From the NCBI GenBank assembly GCA_037442505.1, contig JBBIPZ010000012.1, forward strand, positions 1-64,000: DNA of 64,000 bases, written 5' to 3'. A program made the translations under genes and the position numbers. Positions 47,176 to 57,093 of this stretch are shown piece by piece. The notes beneath the pieces are model-generated. The model saw only the letters and a program-made list of their open reading frames with translations, was not told the DNA's origin and did no database searches. Origin of the DNA: JBBIPZ01 sp037442505 [NCBI: Deltaproteobacteria bacterium]. Its GTDB lineage: Bacteria > CALINM01. How positions within the stretch are numbered: position 1 is the first letter of the stretch; each line of letters opens with the position of its first letter.

Positions 47176-50100
47176 ATGAACAAAACAGATTTGACCAGAG
47201 AATACTTGTTATATGGTGTTCCAATTTTGAGGAAATACTGGAAGAAGGCAAATATTCCAGAACTTTACAAAGTTTACAAAAAACCTATCAAGTTTTTTAC
47301 AATGTTTAATCTTAATTTGTCAAAAAAAGAACATAAAAAAGCTTTCACTTTATCGACAAGTGAAATATATATATTTTCCTGTCTAAATAGGGCATACAGA
47401 TATTTAATTTTCAAATATTTAATTGATTCACACAGCGGTATTTTATCTAATTTTTTTAATAGGCTTAAAAAATACAACGATAATTTACGGAAAATTTTAG
47501 AAGTTTTCGTGAAAATTTTCCCGGGCAAACCATTTTTAGAGCCAACAACTACAACTGAAAAATATCTGGAAAAGATTTATTTTGATGACAAAGAACAGTC
47601 TTATATATTATGCGATATTATACTGCTACATCTTGCAGAACTTAATCCTGCTACAGATAAACTAAAGCCTCTGTTTTATTCAAAAACTTTTTATAAATCG
47701 AGTTATTATCAGAATTTGATAAATAGCATCTTTTTTGAGTTTGAAAATACACCAACCTTTACTACGACTGGTATTGCAAGCAATCTCAAAGAACTGCTAT
47801 TAGCTCCAATAAAACACAATTCACAATCACTTTATGCCCAGCTGTTGTTTATAGTTCAAAATTTTGGTTACCTTTTGCCTCCTGAGATATACTCTGAAGC
47901 TTTGCTTTCACTTGATTTATACAAAGAAGAAAATTCTAAAAGGGAGATTGTCAAGTCAAACACTGAGGTTATAGAGTTTAATAGTACTGACACTCACGAT
48001 CATTATCCAGAACCAGAACTTTTTACACCGGATAAAGAATGGATGGCTAATATAGTTCTTATTGCAAAGATGGTTTATGTGTGGCTTTATCAGTTATCTA
48101 AGAAGTATAATCGAGAAATATCCAGACTTGACCAGATACCAGATGGGGAGTTAGATCAGTTTGCAAATTGGGGTATCAATGCAATCTGGCTAATTGGCGT
48201 GTGGAAACGTTCTCCAGCCTCACAAAAAATTAAACATCTAACGGGCAACAAAGATGCTATCGCTTCAGCATACTCTTTATATGATTATGAGATTGCAGAA
48301 GACCTGGGGGGATACGATGCATTATTAAATTTTAAAGAACGTGCTGCAAAAAGAGGAATTAGATTGGCAAGCGATATGGTGCCAAATCATACCGGAATTT
48401 ATTCGGAATGGATACTAAGACACCCGGAATGGTTCATACAGACTGATGAACCGCCTTATACCAATTATAAATTTACAGGGGAGAATCTATCTTTCTCGCC
48501 AGATGTTGCCATTTTTATTGAGGATGGTTACTGGACAAAAACTGATGCAGCGGTAGTTTTTAAACATATTGATAACAGGACAGGCAAAATAAGATATATT
48601 TATCATGGTAATGATGGAACAAGTACTCCATGGAACGATACCGCACAACTTAACTATTTACTACCAGAAGTTAGAGATGCGGTAATAAAGACTATTATAA
48701 AGGTTGCCAGGCTTTTCCCCATAATTCGATTTGATGCTGCCATGACATTAACAAAACGTCACTACCAGAGGTTGTGGTTCCCACAGCCGGGGCATGGAGG
48801 GGCAATTCCTTCTCGCTCTCATTTCTCTATGACAAAACAGGAGTTTGATAATAAGATGCCCAATGAGTTCTGGCGTGAGGTGGTTGATACAGTATCAGAA
48901 ACGGTTCCGGATACACTTTTATTGGCAGAGGCATTCTGGCTAATGGAAGGTTATTTTGTCAGAACACTTGGAATGCACAGGGTTTACAACAGTGCTTTTA
49001 TGAATATGATTAAAATGGAAGAGAACTCAAAATATCGAAAAACAATTAAAAATGTTATAGAGTTTGATCCAGAAATCTTAAAACGCTTTGTAAACTTTAT
49101 GAACAATCCAGATGAACAAACTGCCATAGAACAATTTGGCAAAGAAAAAAAGTATTTTGGTGCAGCAGTAATGTTGGTTACAATGCCGGGATTACCTATG
49201 TTTGGACATGGTCAAATAGAAGGCTTTAAAGAGAAGTATGGGATGGAGTATAAAAGGTGTTACTGGGATGAACAGATAGATTATGAACTGGTCATGGAGC
49301 ATGAAAAAAGAATTTTCCCATTGCTAAAAAAGAGGCACATCTTTAGTGGTTCAGAACACTTTGTTCTTTATGATTTTTATGCAGGCGAACATGTAGATGA
49401 AAATGTGTTTGTTTACTCAAATATGTTCCACAACGAAAGGGCGATTGTAGTTTATCATAATAAATTTGCATCTACAAAGGGATGGTTTAAGACATCTACT
49501 CCATTTCGTAAAAATGGAATGACACCCAATTTGATCAGAAAATCTATAGGAGAAGCTTTAAAATTAAAAAGTGATTCCGATTGTTTTTACGTATTCAAAA
49601 ATTACAGTAACAACCTGTATTATATAAAAAATAGCAAACAATTATGTGAACAGGGATTTTATCTCGAGCTCGATGCTTATGACTATCATGTGTTTATGGA
49701 GTTTGAAGAGATTATAGATGATGAGGAAAAAACATGGAAACAGCTTCACGATTATCTTAATGGAATGGGAGATGAAAACATTTTTGATTTACACAAAACA
49801 ATTAAATTTGGCAATGTCTTAGAAATGTTGAAAAGTCTTATCATCGAAATCCCTAATATCATAGAAAACATCCTCGATATCGAAGTCAAACGTCATAATG
49901 AAAAAGTTGAAATAAAGAAAATCTATATAGACCTGATTTGTGAGTTGAAAAGTAAAAAACTTATTAGCGAGTCACAAGTTGAAGTTATTGAAAATGATCA
50001 CTTCAAACTAATAAATTTTTTAAAGTTTTTGCAAAAGCATAAGAGACTTTTTAATATTTATGTGAAAGACAAAAAAAACAGCTATTATTTATTCTCCCTT

Positions 50101-50538
50101 TCAGTAATAAAAGATTTGTTAGAAAAACTTGGATTGTTTTCTTCAGAACACGATACAATAGGGTTAATTCGCTATCTTGAAAGAACGGGAAGTCTTCCCA
50201 CAAATGGACTTACTGTAAAAGAGCTGTTTAAAATAATATCAAAATCAAACTTTTTTACAATAAAAGATGAAGCCAGATATTATGATAAACTTTTATCATT
50301 CTTTGGGGAAAAAGAAGTAAAAAACTACATAAAAGCCCATCACCACGACAATACAGAATGGTTCCACAAAGAGAGCTTTGAGGAGTTAATTAGCTATTTC
50401 CTGTTAAATACAACCAGAAAAACACTTAACAATCACACCCCCGAGGTTTCGATGGGAGCTATTATTAAGAGATTGACAAAATTACTACTTTCTGCAACAA
50501 AGGCCAATTACCGTCTTATTGAGACATTTTCAATCTAA
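47176..50538 (+). CDS. Giant GH13 family (alpha-amylase superfamily) protein
   Basis: An 1120-residue protein. A central GH13 barrel spans about 290-830: SDMVPNHTGIYSEW (first acid region), nucleophile Asp520 in IRFDAAM, acid/base Glu585 in LLAEAFW, and NNPDEQTA near the third acid. About 280 N-terminal residues and about 290 C-terminal residues are mostly helical and unlike known carbohydrate modules. It has no signal peptide and is probably cytoplasmic, perhaps acting on storage glucan or trehalose-like sugars. No clear ribosome site precedes the ATG. The exact activity cannot be assigned. It stands alone between oppositely transcribed genes. Confidence 0.8.
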   Translation: MNKTDLTREYLLYGVPILRKYWKKANIPELYKVYKKPIKFFTMFNLNLSKKEHKKAFTLSTSEIYIFSCLNRAYRYLIFKYLIDSHSGILSNFFNRLKKYNDNLRKILEVFVKIFPGKPFLEPTTTTEKYLEKIYFDDKEQSYILCDIILLHLAELNPATDKLKPLFYSKTFYKSSYYQNLINSIFFEFENTPTFTTTGIASNLKELLLAPIKHNSQSLYAQLLFIVQNFGYLLPPEIYSEALLSLDLYKEENSKREIVKSNTEVIEFNSTDTHDHYPEPELFTPDKEWMANIVLIAKMVYVWLYQLSKKYNREISRLDQIPDGELDQFANWGINAIWLIGVWKRSPASQKIKHLTGNKDAIASAYSLYDYEIAEDLGGYDALLNFKERAAKRGIRLASDMVPNHTGIYSEWILRHPEWFIQTDEPPYTNYKFTGENLSFSPDVAIFIEDGYWTKTDAAVVFKHIDNRTGKIRYIYHGNDGTSTPWNDTAQLNYLLPEVRDAVIKTIIKVARLFPIIRFDAAMTLTKRHYQRLWFPQPGHGGAIPSRSHFSMTKQEFDNKMPNEFWREVVDTVSETVPDTLLLAEAFWLMEGYFVRTLGMHRVYNSAFMNMIKMEENSKYRKTIKNVIEFDPEILKRFVNFMNNPDEQTAIEQFGKEKKYFGAAVMLVTMPGLPMFGHGQIEGFKEKYGMEYKRCYWDEQIDYELVMEHEKRIFPLLKKRHIFSGSEHFVLYDFYAGEHVDENVFVYSNMFHNERAIVVYHNKFASTKGWFKTSTPFRKNGMTPNLIRKSIGEALKLKSDSDCFYVFKNYSNNLYYIKNSKQLCEQGFYLELDAYDYHVFMEFEEIIDDEEKTWKQLHDYLNGMGDENIFDLHKTIKFGNVLEMLKSLIIEIPNIIENILDIEVKRHNEKVEIKKIYIDLICELKSKKLISESQVEVIENDHFKLINFLKFLQKHKRLFNIYVKDKKNSYYLFSLSVIKDLLEKLGLFSSEHDTIGLIRYLERTGSLPTNGLTVKELFKIISKSNFFTIKDEARYYDKLLSFFGEKEVKNYIKAHHHDNTEWFHKESFEELISYFLLNTTRKTLNNHTPEVSMGAIIKRLTKLLLSATKANYRLIETFSI

Positions 50539-50561
50539 TAGCAATCAGCCTTTAACAAATA

Positions 50562-50936
50562 TTACTTTTTAGAAGTAGTCTTTTTTGCAGCCACAGTCTT
50601 TTTAGGAGCAGCAGCCTTTGTAGTAGCTTTTTTCGCGACCACCTTTTTTTCAGTCGCTGCTTTAACAGTCTTTGTTGCAGTCTTTTTTACTGCCTTTTCT
50701 GGTCCAGCTTTTTTTGCTGCAGCCTTTTTGGTGGTCGCAGTCTTTTTCACTGCAACTTTTTCGGCTTTCACCTCTTCAGACTTTGTAGTTTTTTTAGGGG
50801 CGGTATCCTTCTCAGCTGCCTTAACTTCAATGGTCTTTTTTGCAGCACACCTTGTTCCACATTTTCTTGTTTTAGTTTCTTTTTTCACTTCTGTTTGCTT
50901 TGTTGCCGTTTTTTGTGTTGCCTTTTTTTCTGCCAT
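50562..50936 (-). CDS. Histone H1-like Lys/Ala-rich protein
   Basis: A 124-residue, extremely basic, low-complexity protein made of repeated AAKKA, KTATK and AAPKK units, like bacterial histone H1 homologues that coat DNA. It contains one unusual Cys pair (KCGTRCAAKK, about residues 27-36), possibly for a disulfide or metal. The start at 50936 follows GGAGGG. It has its own promoter (51007-50980). Role in nucleoid organisation is inferred. Confidence 0.75.
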   Translation of the reverse strand: MAEKKATQKTATKQTEVKKETKTRKCGTRCAAKKTIEVKAAEKDTAPKKTTKSEEVKAEKVAVKKTATTKKAAAKKAGPEKAVKKTATKTVKAATEKKVVAKKATTKAAAPKKTVAAKKTTSKK

Positions 50937-50979
50937 AAAACGCCCTCCTTTTTTAAAAAAAATCAAAAACTTAACATTG

Positions 50980-51007
50980 ATTATACAACCATTGAAAAGC
51001 ATTGCAA
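50980..51007 (-). promoter_or_regulatory. Promoter of the histone H1-like gene
   Basis: On the minus strand: TTGCAA (51007-51002), a 16-bp spacer and perfect TATAAT (50985-50980), 44 bases before the ATG. Confidence 0.65.
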
Positions 51008-51127
51008 GAAAAAAATGATTTAAGACGTTATTCTGTTTTTATTTTTATGGTGATTTAATCAAAATAGCGTACACTTTATCCTAATCAGCTTGACTTTTTG
51101 TTAGCTAAATTGATAATTTAGTAAAGT

Positions 51128-52300
51128 ATGGACGAGATTAAACAGCTTGTTGAACATTTTATGCCAGCCATCATTGGTATAAGGCGGACTTTACATTCAA
51201 TCCCGGAGCCTTCCTATGGAGAAGAGAAAACCGCTAAATTTATCGAAAATTTTTTAAAAGATCTAAATGTTAATTATCGAAGGATTGGAAAAACGGCGAT
51301 CGTTGCAGACTTTGATACGGGTAAAGATGGTGTCTTTGTTGCTGTTAGAGCAGATATGGATGCATTACCGATTGAAGAAAAGACCGGGCTTGAATTTGCA
51401 TCAGAACATCCCGGATATATGCATGCGTGTGGCCATGATGGCCATATGGCAATATTGTTAGGTTTAATAATGGCTGTAAACAAAATCAAAAATAGATTTT
51501 CTGGCAGCTTTAGATTTATTTTTCAGCCTGCGGAGGAGAAGCCACCTCATGGCGGAGCAAAAGGGTTAATAGAATCGGATGTTTTAAAAGGAGTAAATTT
51601 CATTCTTGGTTATCACATTATCCCGACTCTTGAAACTGGCAAATTAGCTATTTTAAGTGGTCCTGTAATGGCTGCAGCAGATGAGTTTGAAATCACAATC
51701 AAGTCTAAAGGTGGACATGCATCATGTCCAGAGAAAACTGTTGATACTATTCTTGTTGCTGCAAAGGTAGTTGACGCACTAAACAGTATTGTATCAAGGA
51801 TGATATCTCCATTTGAACCGGTGGTGATTTCCTGTGGAGAGATTCACGGGGGCTTTGCATTCAACATCATTCCTGACAGTGTCGTGATTAGAGGAACTGT
51901 TAGGGCGTTTAATAATGAACTGCGTGCATTTGTTCCCCAGAAAATTGAAGAAATTGTTGCAGGTATTACTAAAGCATTTGGGGCAGAGTTTGATTTTACT
52001 TATGTAAAATGTTATCCCCCTTTGATTAACGATGAAAGCACAGCACAGTTTCTACAAAACGTTGCAATGTCAACATTTGGTAAGAATTGTATTGTGGATA
52101 TGAAGCCATTGATGGGGGCTGAAGACTTCTCTGCGTATCTAAAACATATAAAAGGATGTTACTTTTTTATAGGTGGCGGTAAACAGAATGCCAGAAATCA
52201 TTATTTACATAGTCCATTCTATGATTTTGACGAACAGGCTTTGAGAATTGGTGTAACAATTTTAGCAAAAGCATTGCTTAATGCCTCGTTATGGAAATGA
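51128..52300 (+). CDS. M20 family amidohydrolase
   Basis: A 390-residue zinc or manganese hydrolase of the M20D group (N-acyl amino acid or hippurate type). Metal ligands are seen in HACGHDGH (Cys101, His103), Glu in QPAEEKPPHGGAKG (about 132-145) and His161 in GYHIIP, with a final His in HYLHSPFYDF. It releases a carboxylate from an N-acyl amino acid. Nine bases separate it from the next gene, so they are probably co-transcribed. Substrate is not evident. Confidence 0.92.
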   Translation: MDEIKQLVEHFMPAIIGIRRTLHSIPEPSYGEEKTAKFIENFLKDLNVNYRRIGKTAIVADFDTGKDGVFVAVRADMDALPIEEKTGLEFASEHPGYMHACGHDGHMAILLGLIMAVNKIKNRFSGSFRFIFQPAEEKPPHGGAKGLIESDVLKGVNFILGYHIIPTLETGKLAILSGPVMAAADEFEITIKSKGGHASCPEKTVDTILVAAKVVDALNSIVSRMISPFEPVVISCGEIHGGFAFNIIPDSVVIRGTVRAFNNELRAFVPQKIEEIVAGITKAFGAEFDFTYVKCYPPLINDESTAQFLQNVAMSTFGKNCIVDMKPLMGAEDFSAYLKHIKGCYFFIGGGKQNARNHYLHSPFYDFDEQALRIGVTILAKALLNASLWK

Positions 52301-52309
52301 CTTTTATTT

Positions 52310-53437
52310 ATGTCTGCTCTTTTTGAAATTATTAGATTAGAAATTGGAAAAAATGGTCCTATCACTTTTTCTCGTTTTATGGAACTGTGTCTCTATCACC
52401 CTCAACATGGATATTATCGTAAAAAAAGCTTGCCAATAGGAAAAACTGGCGATTACTATACAAGTCCAACTGTTCACAAACTTTTTGGCTATCTAATCGC
52501 AAGACAGATTAAAGAAATAGTTGATTCAAAAGAGTTTGGGAAAATTACTTTTGTTGAGGCTGGTGCAGGCAAAGGCCATCTTGCAAGAGACATCGGTGAG
52601 TACTTTAAAAATTATGAAAAAGATATACACAATAAACTTGAACTCCTTATTATTGAGCCTCATACGCCTTACCGAGACGTTCAGTTGAAGGAAACAAGAG
52701 AGTTTTATAATGCCATTAACTTTATCAGTCATGAGTCTGAACTACAAACTTTTGATGGAGTTTTTTACTCAAACGAGCTTTTTGATGCTTTTCCTGTCGA
52801 GATTTTAGAGTTTGATGAAGGTAGTATTAAGCAAGTATATGTTGATTGTGATGGCAAACAGTTTTATGAGTTAAAAAAGGATGTTTCGCCTTACATACGA
52901 GACTTTTTGACTGCTTTCAATGTGAATGTGTCGAGTCGTCTTAGAACAGAAGTTTCGCCTATAGCTGTATCTTTTTACAAATCAGTTGCAGAAAAAATAA
53001 AAAAAGGGGCTATATTGACCGTTGATTATGGATACACTATGGGCGAATATTTTAGTCAGACGAGAAATAGAGGCACATTAATGTGTTACTACAGACATCA
53101 AGCATTTGAAAATCCTTACATACGCGTAGGAGAACAGGACATGACTGCACATGTCAATTTTAGTATGTTGAATATTGCTGGAAAGTCCGCAGGTCTAAAA
53201 ACATCAGGTTATACTGAACAGCAGTATTTTTTAATGGGCTGTGGGTTTATTGAAGAAGTTGAAAAACTCAAATCATCAATGCCTCAGGAACTGTTTGAGC
53301 AGGAGATGCAGAAGATAAAAGCGCTGATTATGCCGGGGGGGATGGGAACTACCTTTAAGGTTCTGGCGCAAACTAAAGGCATTTTAAGAGAAGATTTTAG
53401 AGGGTTTATTTATAGAAACTCCAAAGATCAATTATAA
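52310..53437 (+). CDS. MidA/NDUFAF7-like SAM-dependent methyltransferase
   Basis: A 375-residue protein of the DUF185 group. It starts with RLEIGKNGPITFSRFMELCL (described at about 8-27) and KTGDYYTSPTVHKLFG (about 45-60), and has the SAM site FVEAGAGKGHLARDI (about 79-93) and TVDYGYTMGEYF. Mitochondrial NDUFAF7 methylates an Arg of complex I subunit NDUFS2. Here a NuoD-like protein exists in the Hyf-like complex 13 kb away, but no functional link is shown. It follows the amidohydrolase gene closely. Confidence 0.88.
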   Translation: MSALFEIIRLEIGKNGPITFSRFMELCLYHPQHGYYRKKSLPIGKTGDYYTSPTVHKLFGYLIARQIKEIVDSKEFGKITFVEAGAGKGHLARDIGEYFKNYEKDIHNKLELLIIEPHTPYRDVQLKETREFYNAINFISHESELQTFDGVFYSNELFDAFPVEILEFDEGSIKQVYVDCDGKQFYELKKDVSPYIRDFLTAFNVNVSSRLRTEVSPIAVSFYKSVAEKIKKGAILTVDYGYTMGEYFSQTRNRGTLMCYYRHQAFENPYIRVGEQDMTAHVNFSMLNIAGKSAGLKTSGYTEQQYFLMGCGFIEEVEKLKSSMPQELFEQEMQKIKALIMPGGMGTTFKVLAQTKGILREDFRGFIYRNSKDQL

Positions 53438-53457
53438 TAGAGGCTTGGCAAATTTCT

Positions 53458-56343
53458 ATGATAAAAAGGCTGTTTTGTTTCCTCTTAATATTTTTCCCCT
53501 TAAGCTATGCATCTGCAGACACATATCTTATCTACAGGATGGAAACTCCAGACCCTTATAAAACGTTTTACACGATTAATACCAGCCACTTTTCTATACA
53601 CTACCACAATGGCTTAGAACATTGGGCAAAAAAGGTCGCTTATATATCTGAGAATGTTTATAAGCTCTTAACAGACGAGTTTCAATACTCACCTGATGAA
53701 AAAACTCAGGTGGTGATTATGGACAACAACGACCTGGTTAACGGTTATTCGATAGTATTTCCTTACAATACAATCTTTTTAAATGTTGGTTTTCCTGACT
53801 TAGATACAACAATTGGTGAATATGATAATTACTTGTTTAATTTATTTGTTCACGAGTTTGCGCATATCCTTAGTATGGATGTTAATAGTGGATATTCTAA
53901 GACATTTAGGAAAATTTTTGGAAAACCTATACCAGCAGAAACACCCACATCCGGGTTGTTTTTCTTATTACTTTCGCCACCAAATATATTTATGCCAAAA
54001 TGGTGGCACGAAGGAATAGCAACAGAGATGGAAAGTAGCTATGGCTATGGTGGAAGAGGGAAAAAAAGTTTTTACGATATGATATTCAGGATGGCTGTAT
54101 TTCAGCAAAAATTACCACGAATTGACGAGATTAATGGCGACATACCATACTGGACGAAAGGACACACGCCATATATTTTTGGCTATAATCTTTTTGCTTA
54201 TTTAAGGGCTCGACATAATCTAAAGTATTCTCTGCTTACAAAAAGGCATTCTGAACGTTTCCCATACTTTATAAATGCTGTCCCAATGGACCTTTTTAAT
54301 AGTAAAGATTATAACATTCTCTACCAAGAAAGTCTTGATTGGCTAAGGAATAAACAACAGTCTAACATCGACACCATTTTAAACACTACATTGTTAGAGG
54401 GCGAAAAACTCGCATTTGATTTTGAAATAATAAAAAATCCACGCCTATCTAAGGACGGTTCTAAGTTAGCCTTTCGTATTGAAGATCTGGATTTAGGCAA
54501 TGCAGTGGTAATTGCTGAAAGAAAGACCAATAAAATTATTGCAAAAATTCCCGCAAGATATTCTCGAGGTTCATTGGTTTTTAGTGATGATGGTAAAAAG
54601 CTTTACTATACCAGGCTGGAGAGGAGAAAACAGGCGGGCTTTTTCCAGAATCTTTACGAATATGACATAGAAACAAAAAAAAGTAAAAAACTTATAGAAT
54701 GGCTCAGAGTAGAAGATATCGATTTATCGCCTGACGGGGAACAGTTAGCAATCATATTTGTGGAAGATGGAAAAGAAGGAATAGCTTTGACGTCTTTTTC
54801 ATCATTGAATGAGAAGAAGTATGACGTCTTGATTGGTTTAGATTACACTCATCTGGGGCAGGTCAGGTGGGCACATTATAAAAAACAGATAATTTTTAGC
54901 AAAAAAAATGACACTAAAAGTGGCATATATCTTTATGATATTAATAACAAAGAGCTAAAGAAAATCATCGAAAAAGAATGTATCCTTGAATACCCCGTTT
55001 TTAGCAATGATGATGAATCGATCTATTTTGTATCTGATGAAAGTGGTGTTTTTAATATTTACTCCTATAGTCTAAGCGATGGTAGCCAGAAAACATTAAC
55101 AAATCTTATCGGAGGTGCACTTTCTTTCGATGTTTCTAATTCTGGAGAAATAGTCTTCAGTTCTTATAATGCCAATGGGTTTGAACTAAGGTTGCTTCGA
55201 CAGAGTACTATGGATACAGTCAACGTCCCGATATTAAATAGACAAATCACTTCACAAAATAGAGTCATGTCTATTGATCAGGAGAGTTTTAAAGCGAGTA
55301 AATACTCATCACTACCCACAATCACACCAAAGTTTTTCATTCCTGATGTTTATTCCGATTATAAAGGCGGGGTTCTGGGTGTTTTTACGGCAGGGCAGGA
55401 CGCAATTGGTTATCATACTTACACATTGGAAATAAGCAGGGGGATAAACAGTAGCGAGACATACTATAACTTAAGCTATCTAAATAACATGTTTGTCCCG
55501 AAGATTAAACTAAACATTTACTCGCAGCCAATTGTGTATAGTAATTTTGCTAATTTTGTAGATTTGTGGGAAAAAAGTGAGGTTGTGCATATTGAAACAT
55601 TACTGCCATTTGGCCCAGCTTTTTTTAAGTTAGGTTATGAATATGAAGAGAAAACACCTTTAAATAGCTACGCTAAGCGGTTAAAAGGTTACTTCTATAA
55701 TGGCGATGTATCATCTATTTTGTTTGGTGTTGATTTATTCAGGCCACGGAAGTACCCAAACTCTATTAGCTATGAAGAAGGAAGGAAACTTTCTTTGCTT
55801 GCAAGGATATCTGGAACGTTTTTAGGTGGAGAACTTTCAAAAGCGCAGTATATTTTGTTTTACGATGAGTATGTCGGTTTAGAATTAACAAAAGCGATTA
55901 AACACGATGTTTTTCATTTAAATGTTAACGCTGGGGTTTCGACAGGCAGAGAGGTAGCTCAAGGTGCGTTTCAGTTAGGTGGTTTTCCCACGCCATTTTT
56001 AACCTTTCCATTGAGAGGATACGCACCAAGATTTGAAACGGGAAAGTATATTTACACTGGTAGTTTTGAGTACAGATTTCCTGTAACAGCATTTTATAAA
56101 GGCAGGGGCACCACCCCGATATTTTACGAAAAGCTATCTGTGAACGCTTTTTTAGATTTTGGTAATATTTGGGGCTATGGTAAAGAGTTTTCGGATGATA
56201 TAAAGTTAGGCTTGGGTTACGAGTTAAAGTTAGACATTACTCTGGGATACTGGTTAAAAGTAACACCAGCCTTAGGTATTGCTAAAGGTTTGAGTAAAGA
56301 AGGAGAAAAACAGCTTTATTTTACAATCTATAGTAACTTTTAA
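53458..56343 (+). CDS. Secreted metallopeptidase/beta-propeller/beta-barrel surface protein
   Basis: A 961-residue exported protein. A signal peptide spans residues 1-20 (cleavage after ASA). A gluzincin-type peptidase domain (about 40-300) carries His132-Glu133...His136 (HEFAHILSMD) and the downstream WWHEGIATEME (Glu near 185) third-ligand motif. TolB/WD40-like propeller repeats (about 310-600, with SKDGSKL, SPDGEQL, SNDDES) follow, and then a C-terminal Omp85/BamA-like barrel (about 640-961, ending in an aromatic Phe). The peptidase would be displayed on the outer surface. The function is unknown, though the domain combination is also seen in other Gram-negative anaerobes. Confidence 0.85.
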   Translation: MIKRLFCFLLIFFPLSYASADTYLIYRMETPDPYKTFYTINTSHFSIHYHNGLEHWAKKVAYISENVYKLLTDEFQYSPDEKTQVVIMDNNDLVNGYSIVFPYNTIFLNVGFPDLDTTIGEYDNYLFNLFVHEFAHILSMDVNSGYSKTFRKIFGKPIPAETPTSGLFFLLLSPPNIFMPKWWHEGIATEMESSYGYGGRGKKSFYDMIFRMAVFQQKLPRIDEINGDIPYWTKGHTPYIFGYNLFAYLRARHNLKYSLLTKRHSERFPYFINAVPMDLFNSKDYNILYQESLDWLRNKQQSNIDTILNTTLLEGEKLAFDFEIIKNPRLSKDGSKLAFRIEDLDLGNAVVIAERKTNKIIAKIPARYSRGSLVFSDDGKKLYYTRLERRKQAGFFQNLYEYDIETKKSKKLIEWLRVEDIDLSPDGEQLAIIFVEDGKEGIALTSFSSLNEKKYDVLIGLDYTHLGQVRWAHYKKQIIFSKKNDTKSGIYLYDINNKELKKIIEKECILEYPVFSNDDESIYFVSDESGVFNIYSYSLSDGSQKTLTNLIGGALSFDVSNSGEIVFSSYNANGFELRLLRQSTMDTVNVPILNRQITSQNRVMSIDQESFKASKYSSLPTITPKFFIPDVYSDYKGGVLGVFTAGQDAIGYHTYTLEISRGINSSETYYNLSYLNNMFVPKIKLNIYSQPIVYSNFANFVDLWEKSEVVHIETLLPFGPAFFKLGYEYEEKTPLNSYAKRLKGYFYNGDVSSILFGVDLFRPRKYPNSISYEEGRKLSLLARISGTFLGGELSKAQYILFYDEYVGLELTKAIKHDVFHLNVNAGVSTGREVAQGAFQLGGFPTPFLTFPLRGYAPRFETGKYIYTGSFEYRFPVTAFYKGRGTTPIFYEKLSVNAFLDFGNIWGYGKEFSDDIKLGLGYELKLDITLGYWLKVTPALGIAKGLSKEGEKQLYFTIYSNF

Positions 56344-56404
56344 GGGCCTTATAACTTATTATATACTGAACGAAATTGAGGATACTTACTACCTTCTTTA
56401 GCCT

Positions 56405-56433
56405 TTGCAAATTTTTGCAAACTCCTATACAAT
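56405..56433 (+). promoter_or_regulatory. Promoter of the M50-trpS-scpAB operon
   Basis: TTGCAA (56405-56410), a 17-bp spacer and TACAAT (56428-56433). The start site would lie about three bases before the ATG at 56443, so the first gene may be read from a leaderless or near-leaderless message; no ribosome site is seen. Confidence 0.5.
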
Positions 56434-56442
56434 AATCTTGCT

Positions 56443-57093
56443 ATGAATGAGCTTATTGTTAATATTGCCATATATGCTGTGCCTGTCCTTCTTGCTATCA
56501 CGTTGCACGAGTTTTTTCATGGATACGTAGCATATAAGTTAGGTGATGATACGGCAAAGATAATGGGTAGATTAACTCTAAACCCAATACATCATATCGA
56601 GATTTTTGGAACTGTGCTATTACCACTGATGTTAATACTGATAAGGTCTCCTTTTTTAATCGCTTGGGCTAAGCCTGTGCCGATAAATGCAGTTAATTTT
56701 AAAAAGCCTTATAGGGACATGGCGTTATCTTCTGCAGCTGGTCCTTTATCAAATCTTGTGTTGTGTATCTTTTTTATATTTTTTTACTATTACGTAGGAA
56801 AACCTGAAGGTGCGTTTTTGGGAAGTTATCAAGAGATGTTTTTTAAGATGAGCAGGGCGGGAATTTATCTTAATTTTACACTTTTTGCATTTAATCTGTT
56901 GCCAGTTCCCCCACTTGACGGTAGCAGGATATTGGTGGCGTTTCTGCCACGTAGATACAAACTGCTTTTTGACCGTATTGAGCCTTATGGTTTTTTTATA
57001 ATCATGATTTTAATCGTATTACGATTTTTTGATATTTATATGTCGTTTATGTTCAAAATCTTTATTTCTATTCTTGGAGGTTTTTTTGCATGA
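56443..57093 (+). CDS. Site-2-protease-family (M50) membrane metallopeptidase
   Basis: A 216-residue protein with about six membrane helices. The zinc site HEFFH is at His22-Glu23...His26, and the second part NLLPVPPLDGSR (about 149-160) carries the third ligand Asp. It is of the short S2P form without a PDZ domain, like proteins found next to trpS and scpA in many bacteria. It cleaves membrane-spanning regulatory proteins; the substrate is unknown. It overlaps trpS by four bases. Confidence 0.92.
   Translation: MNELIVNIAIYAVPVLLAITLHEFFHGYVAYKLGDDTAKIMGRLTLNPIHHIEIFGTVLLPLMLILIRSPFLIAWAKPVPINAVNFKKPYRDMALSSAAGPLSNLVLCIFFIFFYYYVGKPEGAFLGSYQEMFFKMSRAGIYLNFTLFAFNLLPVPPLDGSRILVAFLPRRYKLLFDRIEPYGFFIIMILIVLRFFDIYMSFMFKIFISILGGFFA

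Noticed and set aside
50728-51018. 96-residue plus-strand frame opposite the histone-like gene
   Set aside because: It is the antisense of Lys/Ala codons, giving Val/Phe-rich sequence, and runs through the ribosome site and promoter of the real gene.
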